The notes under the pieces were generated by a model. It was not told the DNA's origin. It did no database searches and saw only the letters and a list, made by a program, of their open reading frames with translations. From CAZEDK01 sp964511025 (GTDB taxonomy: Bacteria > Patescibacteriota > Gracilibacteria > UBA1369 > GWF2-33-10), in contig CAZEDK010000026.1 of NCBI GenBank assembly GCA_964511025.1, forward strand, positions 1-26,544: a DNA stretch of 26,544 nt, read 5' to 3'. Within the stretch, counting starts at the first letter, position 1. Each line of letters opens with the position of its first letter. This document shows, one piece after another, positions 1-8,204 of this stretch. The position numbers and the translations under genes were made by a program.

Positions 1-2
1 AG

Positions 3-995
3 GTTATTTTAATGTTGATGCAAACATTTATTGTAACAGCTTTTGCTTTGCTTTTTGGTGTGATTATGTCTTACATATTTGCCGGCAAAATAGTACGTCC
101 AATCAAGATTCTTACCCAGGGAGTATTAACTATAGCTCAAGGTGATTTCAGTAAAAAAGTAGATGTTGCTAGTCGTGATGAAGTTGGTATACTCGCAAGA
201 TCTTTCAATCAAATGGCTCATCAGCTCAGTGAAAGTACAAAAGCTATTGTTTTTCAAGAAAGAATTGCAAAAGAATTTGAATTGGCTGCTGATATACAAA
301 AAAGTATTCTGCCAAGTGAAATTCCAAAAGTGAATGGGCTGGATTTGGCTGCCGGACTGATTCCGGCGGAAGCAATAGGTGGAGATCTTTTCGATTTTGT
401 GAAAGTGAATGAAGATAATATGATTTTATATATTGGTGATGTAACCGGACATGGAGTGCCGGCAAGCTTGGTTGTTTCTATAGCAAATTCAGTTATTTAT
501 AGTCATAGAGATGAACAAGATATGGCAAGAATTCTGACAACTGCCAATGCGGTTTTAAAAGCGAAAACTCTTCCAAATATGTTTTTGACTTTGCTTATGA
601 TGAATTGGAATATAAGCAATCAAACAATGACTTATGTTAATGCCGGACACGAACAGCTGATTTACTATAGTGCAGAAGATAAAAAAGTGACTTTGTTGCC
701 GCCGGGTGGTATGGCTCTTGGAATGATTCCTGATATTTCAAAGATTATAAGGGTAAATGAAATTAATTTGAAGCCAGGTGATTTGCTTGTTACATATAGT
801 GATGGAATACCTGAATGCTGGAGAGATGAAAAAGAAATGTATGGCATGGCAAGGTTTAAACAGCTTATTGCTCAAATAGCAGACTTACCTTCATCGGAAG
901 CTATTAAAAATGCAATTATTGCTGACGTTACATTGTTTGCAAATGGTTATGAACAGAAGGATGATATTACTGTGATGGTTGTGCGGAAGCTGTAG
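3..995 (+). CDS. HAMP domain plus SpoIIE-type PP2C phosphatase, 5' truncated by window edge
   Basis: This is a membrane-anchored serine/threonine phosphatase of the SpoIIE/RsbU group. The frame is open to the window start (codons before the ATG at 12 read V-I-L), so the ATG at 12 is probably internal and an N-terminal TM plus extracytoplasmic sensor domain are missing. What remains is one TM segment (about residues 5-25), a HAMP domain (about 28-80, with the VRPI start and the DEVG and FNQM motifs) and a PP2C_SpoIIE domain (about 90-327). Metal-binding motifs are visible: GGDLFDF, GDVTGHGVPAS, VNAGHEQ, SDGIPE and KDDITVMV. Family members dephosphorylate anti-sigma-factor antagonists or diguanylate-type partners, but no sigma or anti-sigma gene is in the window, so the target is unknown. 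It converges with the toxin-antitoxin pair downstream. Confidence 0.9.
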   Translation, partial: VILMLMQTFIVTAFALLFGVIMSYIFAGKIVRPIKILTQGVLTIAQGDFSKKVDVASRDEVGILARSFNQMAHQLSESTKAIVFQERIAKEFELAADIQKSILPSEIPKVNGLDLAAGLIPAEAIGGDLFDFVKVNEDNMILYIGDVTGHGVPASLVVSIANSVIYSHRDEQDMARILTTANAVLKAKTLPNMFLTLLMMNWNISNQTMTYVNAGHEQLIYYSAEDKKVTLLPPGGMALGMIPDISKIIRVNEINLKPGDLLVTYSDGIPECWRDEKEMYGMARFKQLIAQIADLPSSEAIKNAIIADVTLFANGYEQKDDITVMVVRKL

Positions 996-1024
996 TTTTT
1001 CCACACAATGATTGCGTAGTAAGT

Positions 1025-1405
1025 CTATTGTCTTCTAAATTCAGTATTCAAATCCTTATCAAAACTTAATAATTTGAGATTTCTGCTTTTTGCTAGAGTT
1101 AGAAGTACAAAATCGATGAATGATAATTTGATATTGTTATGTGGAAAATGATTACAAATAGCCATTAATTCTTCATTATCTAATCTTATAATTGTAATAT
1201 TTTTATTATTTATCATATATTGCATCGCATTTCTTGCAACTTCTTTTGATTCTTTCAATAATAATATTGTAGAAACTTCAGCTAAACTATATTCTGAAAT
1301 AGAAAAGTCATTTAGTGATTTTACTAAATCTATAGCTTTTTTGTGGCAAGAATCTGTATTTCGAAAAAAAGCGATTAATATATTTGAATCAATTAAAAAA
1401 TTCAT
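1025..1405 (-). CDS. vapC: PIN-domain ribonuclease toxin (VapC-like)
   Basis: This is a small PIN-domain protein, expected to be a Mg-dependent ribonuclease toxin. The N-terminal strand with the first acidic residue (FLIDSNILIAFF), a middle acidic residue (SEYSLAEV) and the C-terminal SFIDFVLLTLA and LLSFDKDL motifs give the usual acidic quartet. From the chosen ATG at 1405 it is 126 aa, normal for VapC. An in-frame ATG at 1432 would add nine residues and overlap the antitoxin; I prefer 1405 because PIN proteins usually begin right at the first strand, but no Shine-Dalgarno motif separates the two. It is the second gene of a two-gene unit behind an AbrB-type antitoxin that ends at 1413. Confidence 0.85.
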   Translation of the reverse strand: MNFLIDSNILIAFFRNTDSCHKKAIDLVKSLNDFSISEYSLAEVSTILLLKESKEVARNAMQYMINNKNITIIRLDNEELMAICNHFPHNNIKLSFIDFVLLTLAKSRNLKLLSFDKDLNTEFRRQ

Positions 1406-1412
1406 AATTGTT

Positions 1413-1676
1413 TTATTGATAAAGTATTTCATCTATTTTACTCGCAAGATCTTTTTCTTTTTTATTTTTTGATGTAAAAATAGCTTTTTCAAGATCTTTT
1501 AGGGTGTATTTCGTCCCAACTAAATCTGTGATTTGGCGATCAATTATAAGAGGTTTGACTGTGAATTGATTGCCAATGATTTGATACTCAAAAAGATTTG
1601 TATTAAATCTATCTCTGTACTGTTTTGGTAGAGATATTTGTCCGCTATTGGTAAGTTTTACAGTTTGTGTAATCAT
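1413..1676 (-). CDS. AbrB/MazE-fold antitoxin
   Basis: This 87-aa protein starts with a SpoVT/AbrB swapped-hairpin DNA-binding domain (about residues 3-48: the GQISLPKQYRDRF segment is the signature). An acidic and basic helical tail (about 55-87) probably wraps the toxin. It sits directly upstream of the PIN-domain gene on the same strand, with stop and next start within a few bases, so the two form a toxin-antitoxin operon. The antitoxin and the complex would be expected to repress the promoter at 1708-1737. VapB-like antitoxins of the AbrB fold are a known partner of PIN toxins. Confidence 0.85.
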   Translation of the reverse strand: MITQTVKLTNSGQISLPKQYRDRFNTNLFEYQIIGNQFTVKPLIIDRQITDLVGTKYTLKDLEKAIFTSKNKKEKDLASKIDEILYQ

Positions 1677-1707
1677 ATGTGAAATAATAATTCATTGTTA
1701 CGTTGAA

Positions 1708-1737
1708 ATCATATCACATTGTTTTCTTATTTTGCAA
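1708..1737 (-). promoter_or_regulatory. Predicted promoter of the AbrB/PIN toxin-antitoxin operon
   Basis: On the minus strand, TTGCAA (1732-1737) and TATGAT (1708-1713) are separated by 18 bp, and TG one base upstream of the -10 box makes it an extended -10. Transcription would start near 1700, about 25 nt before the antitoxin ATG at 1676. The -35 box nearly touches that of the divergent glycosyltransferase promoter. Confidence 0.55.
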
Positions 1738-1739
1738 TA

Positions 1740-1768
1740 TTGTGTAATTTTATAGATTTAGCTATTAT
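1740..1768 (+). promoter_or_regulatory. Predicted promoter of the glycosyltransferase gene
   Basis: TTGTGT (1740-1745) and TATTAT (1763-1768) have a 17-bp spacer and lie about 22 nt before the ATG at 1791. It is back-to-back with the toxin-antitoxin promoter, so binding by the antitoxin could affect both. Matches are moderate. Confidence 0.4.
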
Positions 1769-1790
1769 TCTTTTTGTATAAGTACAAAAC

Positions 1791-2873
1791 ATGAAAAAAA
1801 TTGCTATAGTTTGTGATTGGCTTACGAATTTTGCCGGAGCGGAAAGAATTATTCTTGCTTTGCATGAACTTTTTCCTTATGCACCAATTTATACTTCTAT
1901 TTACAATCCAGCTAAATGTAAAGGTTTTGAAAAGGCTGATATAAGAACTTCTTTTATACAATATTTGCCTTTTGCAAAAAATCATCATCAGTTTTATCTA
2001 AATTTGATGCCGTATGCTTTTGAAAATTTTGATTTAAGTGAATATGATATTGTAATTTCCAGTAGTCACAGTTGTGCCAAGGGAGTGATTACGAAGCCTG
2101 AGACTGTGCATATTTCCTATTGCCACAGTCCAATGCGATATGCTTGGGATGATTGTCATAAGTACATTAAGGAATACAGAATGCCTTGGCCTATATCTAG
2201 TTTCATACCATACATGATGACTAAAATTAGAATTTGGGATAGAGCTTCGTCTGATAGAGTTGATCAATTTGTTGCTAATTCAGAATATGTTGCAAAGAGG
2301 ATCAAAAAATATTATCAAAGAGATAGTAAGGTCATTTATCCATTTGTAGATTTGGATAAATTTAAAATCAAAGCAAAAGAAATAAAAGATGGATATTTTT
2401 TGGCTTTGGGACGTTTGATACCATATAAAAAATTTGATTTATTGGTTGACACTTTTAATGAAAACGGGTTGCCTTTGAAAATTATTGGTACCGGCAAAGA
2501 TTTTGCGAAATTAAAAAAAATGGCAAAAGAAAATATAGAATTTCTTGCTTATGTTTCTGATAAGGAGTTGCAAAAATATTATAGTGAAGCCAATGCTCTT
2601 CTTTTTCCGCAGGTTGAAGATTTTGGTATAACTCCACTTGAAGCGATGGCTTGTGGGACACCTGTTATTGCTTATAATAAGGGAGGAGCTTTGGAAACTG
2701 TGACAAATGATTCTGGTGTTTTCTTTGAAATGCAAACTGTTGATAGCTTGCAAAATGCAATTAATATTTTTTTGAAAAAAGATTTTTGTCCACACACGGT
2801 TGCACATCAGGCATCAAAATTTTCAAAAAAGATTTTTGAGAAAAAGATTTTGGAATTAGTCAATTTGTTTTAA
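1791..2873 (+). CDS. Glycosyltransferase family 4 (GT-B fold)
   Basis: This 360-aa retaining GT-B glycosyltransferase resembles the mannosyltransferase-like GT4 proteins of surface polysaccharide clusters (WbaZ type). The N-terminal Rossmann domain begins with KKIAIVCDWL and carries the GAERII glycine motif; HISYCHSPMRYAWD at about residues 105-118 is typical of this subgroup. The C-terminal nucleotide-sugar domain (about 195-360) has LALGRLIPYKKFD, the conserved EDFGITPLEAMACGTPVIA segment with the E-x7-E pair, and GGALETV. No membrane segment is seen, so it should act on the cytoplasmic face on a lipid-linked or nucleotide-activated acceptor. The substrate cannot be assigned. It is followed by a surface protein with its own promoter; no other polysaccharide genes are present. 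Confidence 0.9.
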   Translation: MKKIAIVCDWLTNFAGAERIILALHELFPYAPIYTSIYNPAKCKGFEKADIRTSFIQYLPFAKNHHQFYLNLMPYAFENFDLSEYDIVISSSHSCAKGVITKPETVHISYCHSPMRYAWDDCHKYIKEYRMPWPISSFIPYMMTKIRIWDRASSDRVDQFVANSEYVAKRIKKYYQRDSKVIYPFVDLDKFKIKAKEIKDGYFLALGRLIPYKKFDLLVDTFNENGLPLKIIGTGKDFAKLKKMAKENIEFLAYVSDKELQKYYSEANALLFPQVEDFGITPLEAMACGTPVIAYNKGGALETVTNDSGVFFEMQTVDSLQNAINIFLKKDFCPHTVAHQASKFSKKIFEKKILELVNLF

Positions 2874-2899
2874 AATCCATACACATCATTGTGGATTTG

Positions 2900-2908
2900 T
2901 GTTATAAT
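2900..2908 (+). promoter_or_regulatory. Predicted extended -10 promoter of the FN3/SLH gene
   Basis: TGTTATAAT is a perfect extended -10 element (TGn plus TATAAT), about 40 nt upstream of the start at 2948. No good -35 box lies at the expected distance, as is usual for extended -10 promoters. A small inverted repeat (2873-2879 with 2892-2898) lies just upstream. Confidence 0.55.
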
Positions 2909-2947
2909 TTCAGGATTATTATTTTTATTCGTTTTTCATAGTGGTTT

Positions 2948-5254
2948 ATGCTGCAAAAATTAAATCAAAAAAATAAAATTATTCATGGTAGATTCATTTC
3001 TTTTGTTATGCCGGTGATTGGCATTTTTGCATTTTTGTTTGTAATTTTAATTACTTTTGCAGTTGATGCAAATATAAAAGCTCAAATTGAACAATTGAGA
3101 ATTAGTTCTGAAGATAATTCTATTTTCGATATTGAAATGACAGTTATTGATGAAGATTTGGATGATACGAGGTTAAGAGTTGATTTGATCAATGGAGATT
3201 TTTCAAAGGCTTTGATAATTGATGAAAATAATTTAGTTGCAAGTCTTGATTCTACTCCTGATGTGAATAATAATGAGTATTATCAAATAGGGTCTACTGA
3301 AAAACCTATTCAAACATCCCTTGGGTCAATAGATTTAAATTTTTCCTTTGATATCAATATACAAGATTTACCCGCGACTATAGATGTTGGTAGTTCACAG
3401 CTTAGAGCAACGTTGTTTGATAACAAAGAAGAAAGTGAATCGTATTTGGTTGATATTTCTTTTGATGCAAATTCAGAAGATTTGACTACCGATTTTTATA
3501 ATTATTCCAAACCTGTCTTGAAAGATTTAGTATTAGAAGATCTTCAAAATGATGAATTATCTTTCTCCTTTATAGCTTCAGGTGGAATGAATAATTTGTC
3601 GGCAAAGATAGAATATCTACGTCCGGATGATGCACAGTGGTATCCTATTACTATCAAAGAATTCTCTGCTTCAATTAATCCTGTTGATTTGAGAGACTTG
3701 CATGTAGTTGATAGTGCTCATCAATTGCAATCAATACACAGCAAAACAGGTGATAATAAAATAAATGTTATATGGTCTTATGAGGATGATTTGGGCCGAG
3801 AAGTTGATTTGAGTGATATGTATATTAGAGTTAGTCTTTTGAATGTAATTGTTAGCAGTAATATTTTGTCTTTGGGACCAATTATTATTGATAATGTAGC
3901 GGCTCAGGAAATTGAAGATTTCAAAGTTCTTGAAGCAATGAGATCAGATACGATTAGTTTATCATGGAAAGAGCCTTATGATTCTAATTTAGCGGGTGGA
4001 ATTTATACATTAATTGTCAAAGATATCAAAGCTGCCACAATTTCTGAATATAATTTGACATTGGATGATCTCAAAAATGGATTTTATACAATTTCCGGTT
4101 TAAAAGAGGATACCGATTATAGTTTCCAACTAGTTGTTACTGATGCATTTGGGAATAAAAGACTTTCTAAGTCTATCACTGATAGCACAAATGCGATTCC
4201 AGAGATCAAAGCTTTTAAGGCGTTGACTGAGAAAGATAATATAAGACTTGTGTCTGAACTGGTTGATCTTGATGGTATTGAGTCTATAAAAAGAAATGAT
4301 TTAAAATTGCAAGTAAAATATAAATACAATGATAGTTATTTCCAGGCAACATTAAAAGGACCAATTACTGTAACAGGACAGACTACAAAAATTGAAATAG
4401 ATAATAATACTGATTATCAGCTGGGTGCAAATACTGCTTATATTAAAGGAACTGACACGGTTAATCATCTTGAATTTTTTTGGGATATTGCGAAAGATAT
4501 AGAAAATATTGATACTAATAATGTTGAATTATGTATAAAAGTAAGTGATTTGGTGGAAGAAAGTGATTATTTCTGTCAAAAAAATATTAATATAAGTTCT
4601 TATAGGCAAGTAAAAGAAGCTATAGAAGAAGAACCGAAAGAAAAAATAAAAGAGGAGAAAAAAATAGAAGCAGAAATTAATACTGAAGATGGTGAAAAAA
4701 TCTTTAAATTAAATCATGAAAAAGAGCCGTACATACATAAATTATTATCGTTATTGGATATTGAAGCAGGTTATTATATAGAAAATTTTTATGAACTTGA
4801 GGGGGAGGATTTTAGTTTTGCCAATCCTGATGAAAATATAAATCGTTTGCAATCAGTTAGCTTTATTTTGAAGCTTGCAAAGAAAGAGATATTAACGCCA
4901 GATAGGGATATTTTTAATGATGTTCATCGTGAAGATAAATATTCTTCGTATATATATACAGGAATGAAGTTAAATATAGTGAATGGAGATGGCGCAAGTG
5001 GTCTTAAAATCAAAAAAGATTTTAATATGTTTGATGATGTCAATACTGCGGAGGCACTTGTTATGATGATTAGGGCTTTTGATATCAATATACCAAAAGT
5101 AGATAATGTGAATTTAGACTTATCTAAACCATGGTATTTGGATATTTTTGTTTGGGCGTATGCAAATAAAGTAATTCCAGAAGATTTATTGCCGGATAGT
5201 ATTTTAACTATTGGCGAATTTGTGGAAATTTTGATGAAAGTTTATGCGAACTAA
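2948..5254 (+). CDS. Large membrane-anchored surface protein with FN3-like and SLH-like domains
   Basis: This 768-aa extracytoplasmic protein has a basic N-terminus, then one hydrophobic segment (about residues 17-40) that is a signal anchor or uncleaved signal peptide, then a long acidic, beta-rich ectodomain. A fibronectin type III-like domain is visible at about 320-410 (ISLSWKEP near its start, GLKEDTDYSFQLVVTDAFGN near its end), followed by a second beta domain (about 412-545). A Lys/Glu-rich linker (about 555-585) precedes a C-terminal region (about 620-768) with three degenerate SLH-like repeats (for example KLNIVNGDG). SLH domains in other bacteria bind cell-wall secondary polymers, so this is probably an S-layer or cell-surface adhesin. 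It converges with the exchanger gene, leaving only about 20 nt between stops. Confidence 0.8.
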   Translation: MLQKLNQKNKIIHGRFISFVMPVIGIFAFLFVILITFAVDANIKAQIEQLRISSEDNSIFDIEMTVIDEDLDDTRLRVDLINGDFSKALIIDENNLVASLDSTPDVNNNEYYQIGSTEKPIQTSLGSIDLNFSFDINIQDLPATIDVGSSQLRATLFDNKEESESYLVDISFDANSEDLTTDFYNYSKPVLKDLVLEDLQNDELSFSFIASGGMNNLSAKIEYLRPDDAQWYPITIKEFSASINPVDLRDLHVVDSAHQLQSIHSKTGDNKINVIWSYEDDLGREVDLSDMYIRVSLLNVIVSSNILSLGPIIIDNVAAQEIEDFKVLEAMRSDTISLSWKEPYDSNLAGGIYTLIVKDIKAATISEYNLTLDDLKNGFYTISGLKEDTDYSFQLVVTDAFGNKRLSKSITDSTNAIPEIKAFKALTEKDNIRLVSELVDLDGIESIKRNDLKLQVKYKYNDSYFQATLKGPITVTGQTTKIEIDNNTDYQLGANTAYIKGTDTVNHLEFFWDIAKDIENIDTNNVELCIKVSDLVEESDYFCQKNINISSYRQVKEAIEEEPKEKIKEEKKIEAEINTEDGEKIFKLNHEKEPYIHKLLSLLDIEAGYYIENFYELEGEDFSFANPDENINRLQSVSFILKLAKKEILTPDRDIFNDVHREDKYSSYIYTGMKLNIVNGDGASGLKIKKDFNMFDDVNTAEALVMMIRAFDINIPKVDNVNLDLSKPWYLDIFVWAYANKVIPEDLLPDSILTIGEFVEILMKVYAN

Positions 5255-5274
5255 CGCTCGAAGCCCAAAATACA

Positions 5275-6231
5275 TTATTTAGTCAAAACCAAAAACACTA
5301 GATATCCTACATAGGTGATAACCATAAATACTCCTTGCCATCTTTCAATTATTCTTTTTTTGCCGATAAACATCACTAAAAATAACACAATACTTGCGAA
5401 TATTGTCATTGCTATATCGCCGTTGGAGCTGCTATTAAATGGCAGTGGGTGAATAACGGCACTTGCGCCAAGAATCCAAAATATGTTGAAAATATTCGAA
5501 CCGACCACATTGCCAATCGCGATATCTGATTGTTTTTTGTAGGCAGCTATGGCTGAAGTCGCTAATTCCGGCAAAGAGGTACCAATCGCAACAATGGTTA
5601 AGCCGATCAGTGATTGACTGATATTAAAGAATTCTGCAATTTGAACTGCTCCATCAACAATCCATTTTCCGCCAATCACCAAACCTGCAAGACCAAGAAT
5701 AATAAATACTATTGCTTTAGAATAACTAAATACTTTTATTTTTTCTTCAACGATATCCGTATCTGACTTTGTAATTCCAAAAGTGTAGTAAAGAAAAATA
5801 ATAAAAAAAGACAGAAGAATCAGACCGTCTATTCTGGTGATACCGGAAAAACTCGCTCCATCAATAATCATATCGTTAGCCATAAGCCCCAATACAACAG
5901 CGGCCAAAAGGCTCAATGGAATTTCTTTTAATACGGTATTTTTTTTTGCAGTTATGGGGTAAATAATGGCGGAGATTCCAAGAATCAATAATATATTTGC
6001 GATATTGCTCCCTAGGATGTTTCCGATTGCAATTTCGCTCTTGCCTTGCACACTTGCGAACATATTAACAATAAATTCCGGGGCGGAAGTGCCAAAGGCT
6101 ACGATGGTTAAGCCAATGACAATACTGGAAATTTTGAGTTTTTTTGCGATTGAGGATGCACCATCAACTAAAAGATCCGCTCCTTTGATGAGAAAAAAGA
6201 ATCCGATGATAAATAGTATGTATGTAATCAT
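5275..6231 (-). CDS. Calcium/sodium (CaCA family) antiporter, YrbG-like
   Basis: This 318-aa integral membrane protein has about ten TM segments and the two duplicated alpha-repeats that define CaCA exchangers. Repeat 1 (about residues 40-85) carries GLTIVAFGTSAPE and AIGNILGSNIANI; repeat 2 (about 195-240) carries GLTIVAIGTSLPE and AIGNVVGSNIFNI. The GTS-PE and GSN motifs form the cation site. The family exchanges Ca2+ for Na+ or H+ across the cytoplasmic membrane. Length and both repeats are complete. By eye the gene is less AT-rich than its neighbours. Ion specificity cannot be fixed from sequence. Confidence 0.95.
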   Translation of the reverse strand: MITYILFIIGFFFLIKGADLLVDGASSIAKKLKISSIVIGLTIVAFGTSAPEFIVNMFASVQGKSEIAIGNILGSNIANILLILGISAIIYPITAKKNTVLKEIPLSLLAAVVLGLMANDMIIDGASFSGITRIDGLILLSFFIIFLYYTFGITKSDTDIVEEKIKVFSYSKAIVFIILGLAGLVIGGKWIVDGAVQIAEFFNISQSLIGLTIVAIGTSLPELATSAIAAYKKQSDIAIGNVVGSNIFNIFWILGASAVIHPLPFNSSSNGDIAMTIFASIVLFLVMFIGKKRIIERWQGVFMVITYVGYLVFLVLTK

Positions 6232-6266
6232 ATAACTTAATTAGTACGTATTGTATTCGTTTTCTT

Positions 6267-6294
6267 CTTATAAGTAAATCGTTTTTGTAGCAAA
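6267..6294 (-). promoter_or_regulatory. Possible promoter of the CaCA exchanger gene
   Basis: On the minus strand TTTGCT (6289-6294) and TATAAG (6267-6272) are 16 bp apart and lie about 35 nt upstream of the ATG at 6231. Box matches are modest; offered because the 90-bp gap before the gene must hold a promoter unless fmt reads through. Confidence 0.3.
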
Positions 6295-6298
6295 GCAA

Positions 6299-6351
6299 CC
6301 ATTATTCAATAATTAGGCTCCTTACCTTAATTCTGCATTTTTGAATAATGG
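6299..6351. repeat. 11-bp perfect inverted repeat overlapping the 3' end of fmt
   Basis: CCATTATTCAA (6299-6309) and TTGAATAATGG (6341-6351) are exact reverse complements separated by 31 nt; the right arm lies in the last codons of fmt and the left arm beyond its stop. As RNA it would form an AU-rich hairpin at the fmt 3' end. There is no U-tract, so it is not a standard terminator. Confidence 0.45.
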
Positions 6352-7290
6352 ATATCCTCTTAAAAATTCATGTATTTTTGTGATGTTTTTTCCTTCTAAT
6401 TGTAGCTCTTCTACTATTATCGATCCATCTATTGTTTTTATATTTAAATTTTGATTTTTATCTAAAAAGGTTTCACCTGCTGTTTTATTGATTCCAAAAT
6501 GATTTAAATCTATCGATGCTTTTATGATTTTGATTTTTTTTTCATTTAACATGCAGTAGCAAGATGGCCATTGGCTGTACGCCCTTATTTTGTTAATAAT
6601 TTGTAGACTTGTGTCATTTAAGAAGTCAATTTTGCCGTCTTCTTTATTTATTTTTTTACAATAACTTGCTTGTAATTCATTTTGCGCGATTTTTTTGGCG
6701 TTGTTATTTGTAATATTAACTAATGTTTCAATCAATAAATCAGCTCCTAGAAGACTCATCTTTTCGCTAAGTGATTGCAAATTATCTGTATTTTCTATTT
6801 CTAAACTTTTTTGCGCCAAAATATCACCTGCGTCCATTTTTTTTACCATTTCCATTATTGTAAGTCCTGTGAATTTGTCTCCATTTAGCAAGGATTGATG
6901 GATAGGGGAAGCTCCTCTGTATTTTGGCAGTAATGATCCATGGACATTGATTGAGCCATATTTCGGTAATTTTAACACTGTGTTGTTCAAAATTTGTCCA
7001 AAAGCCACCACTACAAAAAAATCACAATTTAAAGATTTTAGTTTTTCTATAGTTTTTAAATCTTTATTAATATTATCTTTTTGAATTATGAATGCAGGAT
7101 CAAATCCATTGTTTAATGCAAATTCCTTGATCGCAGTTGGAGTGACTGTATTTTTCCTCCCAATAGCTTTATCTTCTTGAGTGATAATTGTAGCAACATC
7201 AAATCTATTATTTTCAAGAAGACTTTTTAAGCATGGAATGCTAAACTGCGGTGTGCCAAAAAAAGCGATTTTTATTTTATTATTTTTCAT
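6322..7290 (-). CDS. fmt: Methionyl-tRNA formyltransferase
   Basis: This enzyme transfers a formyl group from 10-formyl-tetrahydrofolate to initiator Met-tRNA. The 322-aa protein has the Rossmann-like N-terminal formyltransferase domain (about 1-205), beginning KIAFFGTPQFS. The catalytic triad context is present: Asn and His in SINVHGSLLPKYRGASPI (about residue 110) and Asp in MDAGDIL (about 148). The C-terminal OB-like tRNA-binding domain follows (about 210-322, with the INKIRAYSQWPSC segment). Length is normal for the family. def, its usual partner, is not in this window. The gene is divergent from the membrane-protein gene at 7308 with only 17 bp between the two ATGs. Confidence 0.96.
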   Translation of the reverse strand: MKNNKIKIAFFGTPQFSIPCLKSLLENNRFDVATIITQEDKAIGRKNTVTPTAIKEFALNNGFDPAFIIQKDNINKDLKTIEKLKSLNCDFFVVVAFGQILNNTVLKLPKYGSINVHGSLLPKYRGASPIHQSLLNGDKFTGLTIMEMVKKMDAGDILAQKSLEIENTDNLQSLSEKMSLLGADLLIETLVNITNNNAKKIAQNELQASYCKKINKEDGKIDFLNDTSLQIINKIRAYSQWPSCYCMLNEKKIKIIKASIDLNHFGINKTAGETFLDKNQNLNIKTIDGSIIVEELQLEGKNITKIHEFLRGYPLFKNAELR

Positions 7291-7307
7291 AACGTCAACA
7301 TTTTAAC

Positions 7308-7886
7308 ATGAAAATAGCGAAAATATCTGCGATTTTTATATCTTTTTTGCAAATTTTCCTTTTTTGGATTGTTATTTTTGGATTTGCTTTGTTAAATACG
7401 TTTTTTAGTGAAGATTTTTATGATCAAAAATTTCTATCTGTTTTTTATGATAAATCTAGAGATTTTATAATTTCTGAATTTGAAAATCAAAGTAACAAAT
7501 TAACGAATTTTTTTATTTCAGCTGACGATTTTACTGTAGTGCTTGATAGATATTATGAACTTTCTGATGTTCAAGCTATAAAAGATGAATTTTTTACTGA
7601 AATTAAAAATTATGAGACTGCTGATGAATTCGTTTTATCTTTGGAATTTTTGAAGACTGATTTTCAAAATATTTCAGATGATTTGTCTGAGCAGGTAAGC
7701 ACTGATTTTTTATCTTATTATGTCAAATCAATTTTGAATTTCGCGCAGTATATACCTCCTGAAATTACTTTGAGTGAAGGTACTAATAAAAATTTTATTG
7801 AATTATTATCATATCTTTTTAATCAACAATTACTTTTGAAATGTTTTTGGCTTATTCTGAAATTTTTGGCCGAGCAGCTGGGTTGA
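7308..7886 (+). CDS. Membrane protein, 5' part of a gene interrupted by TGA at 7884
   Basis: This 192-codon frame begins with a clear TM segment (about residues 8-31), followed by an acidic, Phe/Asp-rich extracytoplasmic domain (about 32-160) and a hydrophobic stretch before the TGA at 7884-7886. The same frame stays open past the TGA to 8198, and no plausible ATG or GTG restarts it until about 8146, so this is most simply one gene of about 296 codons broken by a single stop. Read through, the topology would be TM1, ectodomain, TM2 across the TGA, a cytoplasmic KSKKKK turn, TM3, loop, TM4. No family is recognised. It heads a compact plus-strand run with the uracil-DNA glycosylase gene. Confidence 0.65.
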   Translation: MKIAKISAIFISFLQIFLFWIVIFGFALLNTFFSEDFYDQKFLSVFYDKSRDFIISEFENQSNKLTNFFISADDFTVVLDRYYELSDVQAIKDEFFTEIKNYETADEFVLSLEFLKTDFQNISDDLSEQVSTDFLSYYVKSILNFAQYIPPEITLSEGTNKNFIELLSYLFNQQLLLKCFWLILKFLAEQLG

Positions 7887-7942
7887 AGCTTTTTTGCTGT
7901 AAATTGTCTTCTTTGGACTAAGTCAAAGAAGAAAAAGCTTCA
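7884..7942 (+). repeat. Long hairpin beginning at the in-frame TGA
   Basis: The right arm is continuous (7924-7942). It pairs with two left segments, TGAAGCTTTTT (7884-7894) and CTTCTTTG (7908-7915), separated by a 13-nt bulge. The tip (7916-7923) can add a short GAC/GTC stem. All 19 right-arm bases pair perfectly. No U-tract follows in either direction, so it is not a classic terminator. The TGA interrupting the gene is the first three bases of the stem. Confidence 0.75.
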
Positions 7943-8198
7943 GTTTGCGGCAGTTTCTCTTGCCGGTATCACTTTTATCAATTTATTGTTATCGCTTGGA
8001 TTATTCAAGGCAGCAAAAATTTTCTTTTTGGAAAGTTTTCCGATAAAACAAATTAATAACGTTGATATCAATATAAGTCCTGAAATTTATAATCTTTTTG
8101 CCGGACCTTTGTATTTGGAGGTGATCTATGGAATTATGCTTTCTTTTGCAATTTCTTTGATTTTTTATATAGTTTCTACTTTTTTGAAAGAAAAATAA
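7887..8198 (+). pseudogene. 3' part of the interrupted membrane protein gene
   Basis: This in-frame continuation after the TGA at 7884 is 103 codons long. It holds a KSKKKK motif (positive-inside), one TM of about 25 residues (AAVSLAGITFINLLLSLGLF), a loop of about 40 residues and a last TM (IMLSFAISLIFYIVSTF) with a basic tail. The only early in-frame start is a TTG at 7986, inside the TM, so independent translation is unlikely. It stops at 8198, six bases before the uracil-DNA glycosylase ATG. It is either a decayed gene, a sequencing error, or a product made only by stop-codon readthrough. Confidence 0.6.
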
Positions 8199-8204
8199 AT
8201 TTAT

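Noticed and set aside
2873..2898. Inverted repeat AAATCCA/TGGATTT after the glycosyltransferase as a terminator
   Set aside because: Only 7 bp, with no T-run after it; it overlaps the promoter region of the next gene and is more likely incidental.
7884..7886. TGA recoded as glycine (Gracilibacteria/Absconditabacteria code)
   Set aside because: ATGA stop/start overlaps at 9975-9978 and 14019-14022, and natural TGA ends of hisD and the SLH gene at 24154-24156, show TGA as a stop.
7884..7942. TGA plus hairpin as a selenocysteine codon with a SECIS element
   Set aside because: Bacterial SECIS hairpins lie a few bases after the UGA with a short apical loop; here the UGA is itself in the stem base, the protein is an unknown membrane protein with no redox motif, and no sel genes are visible.
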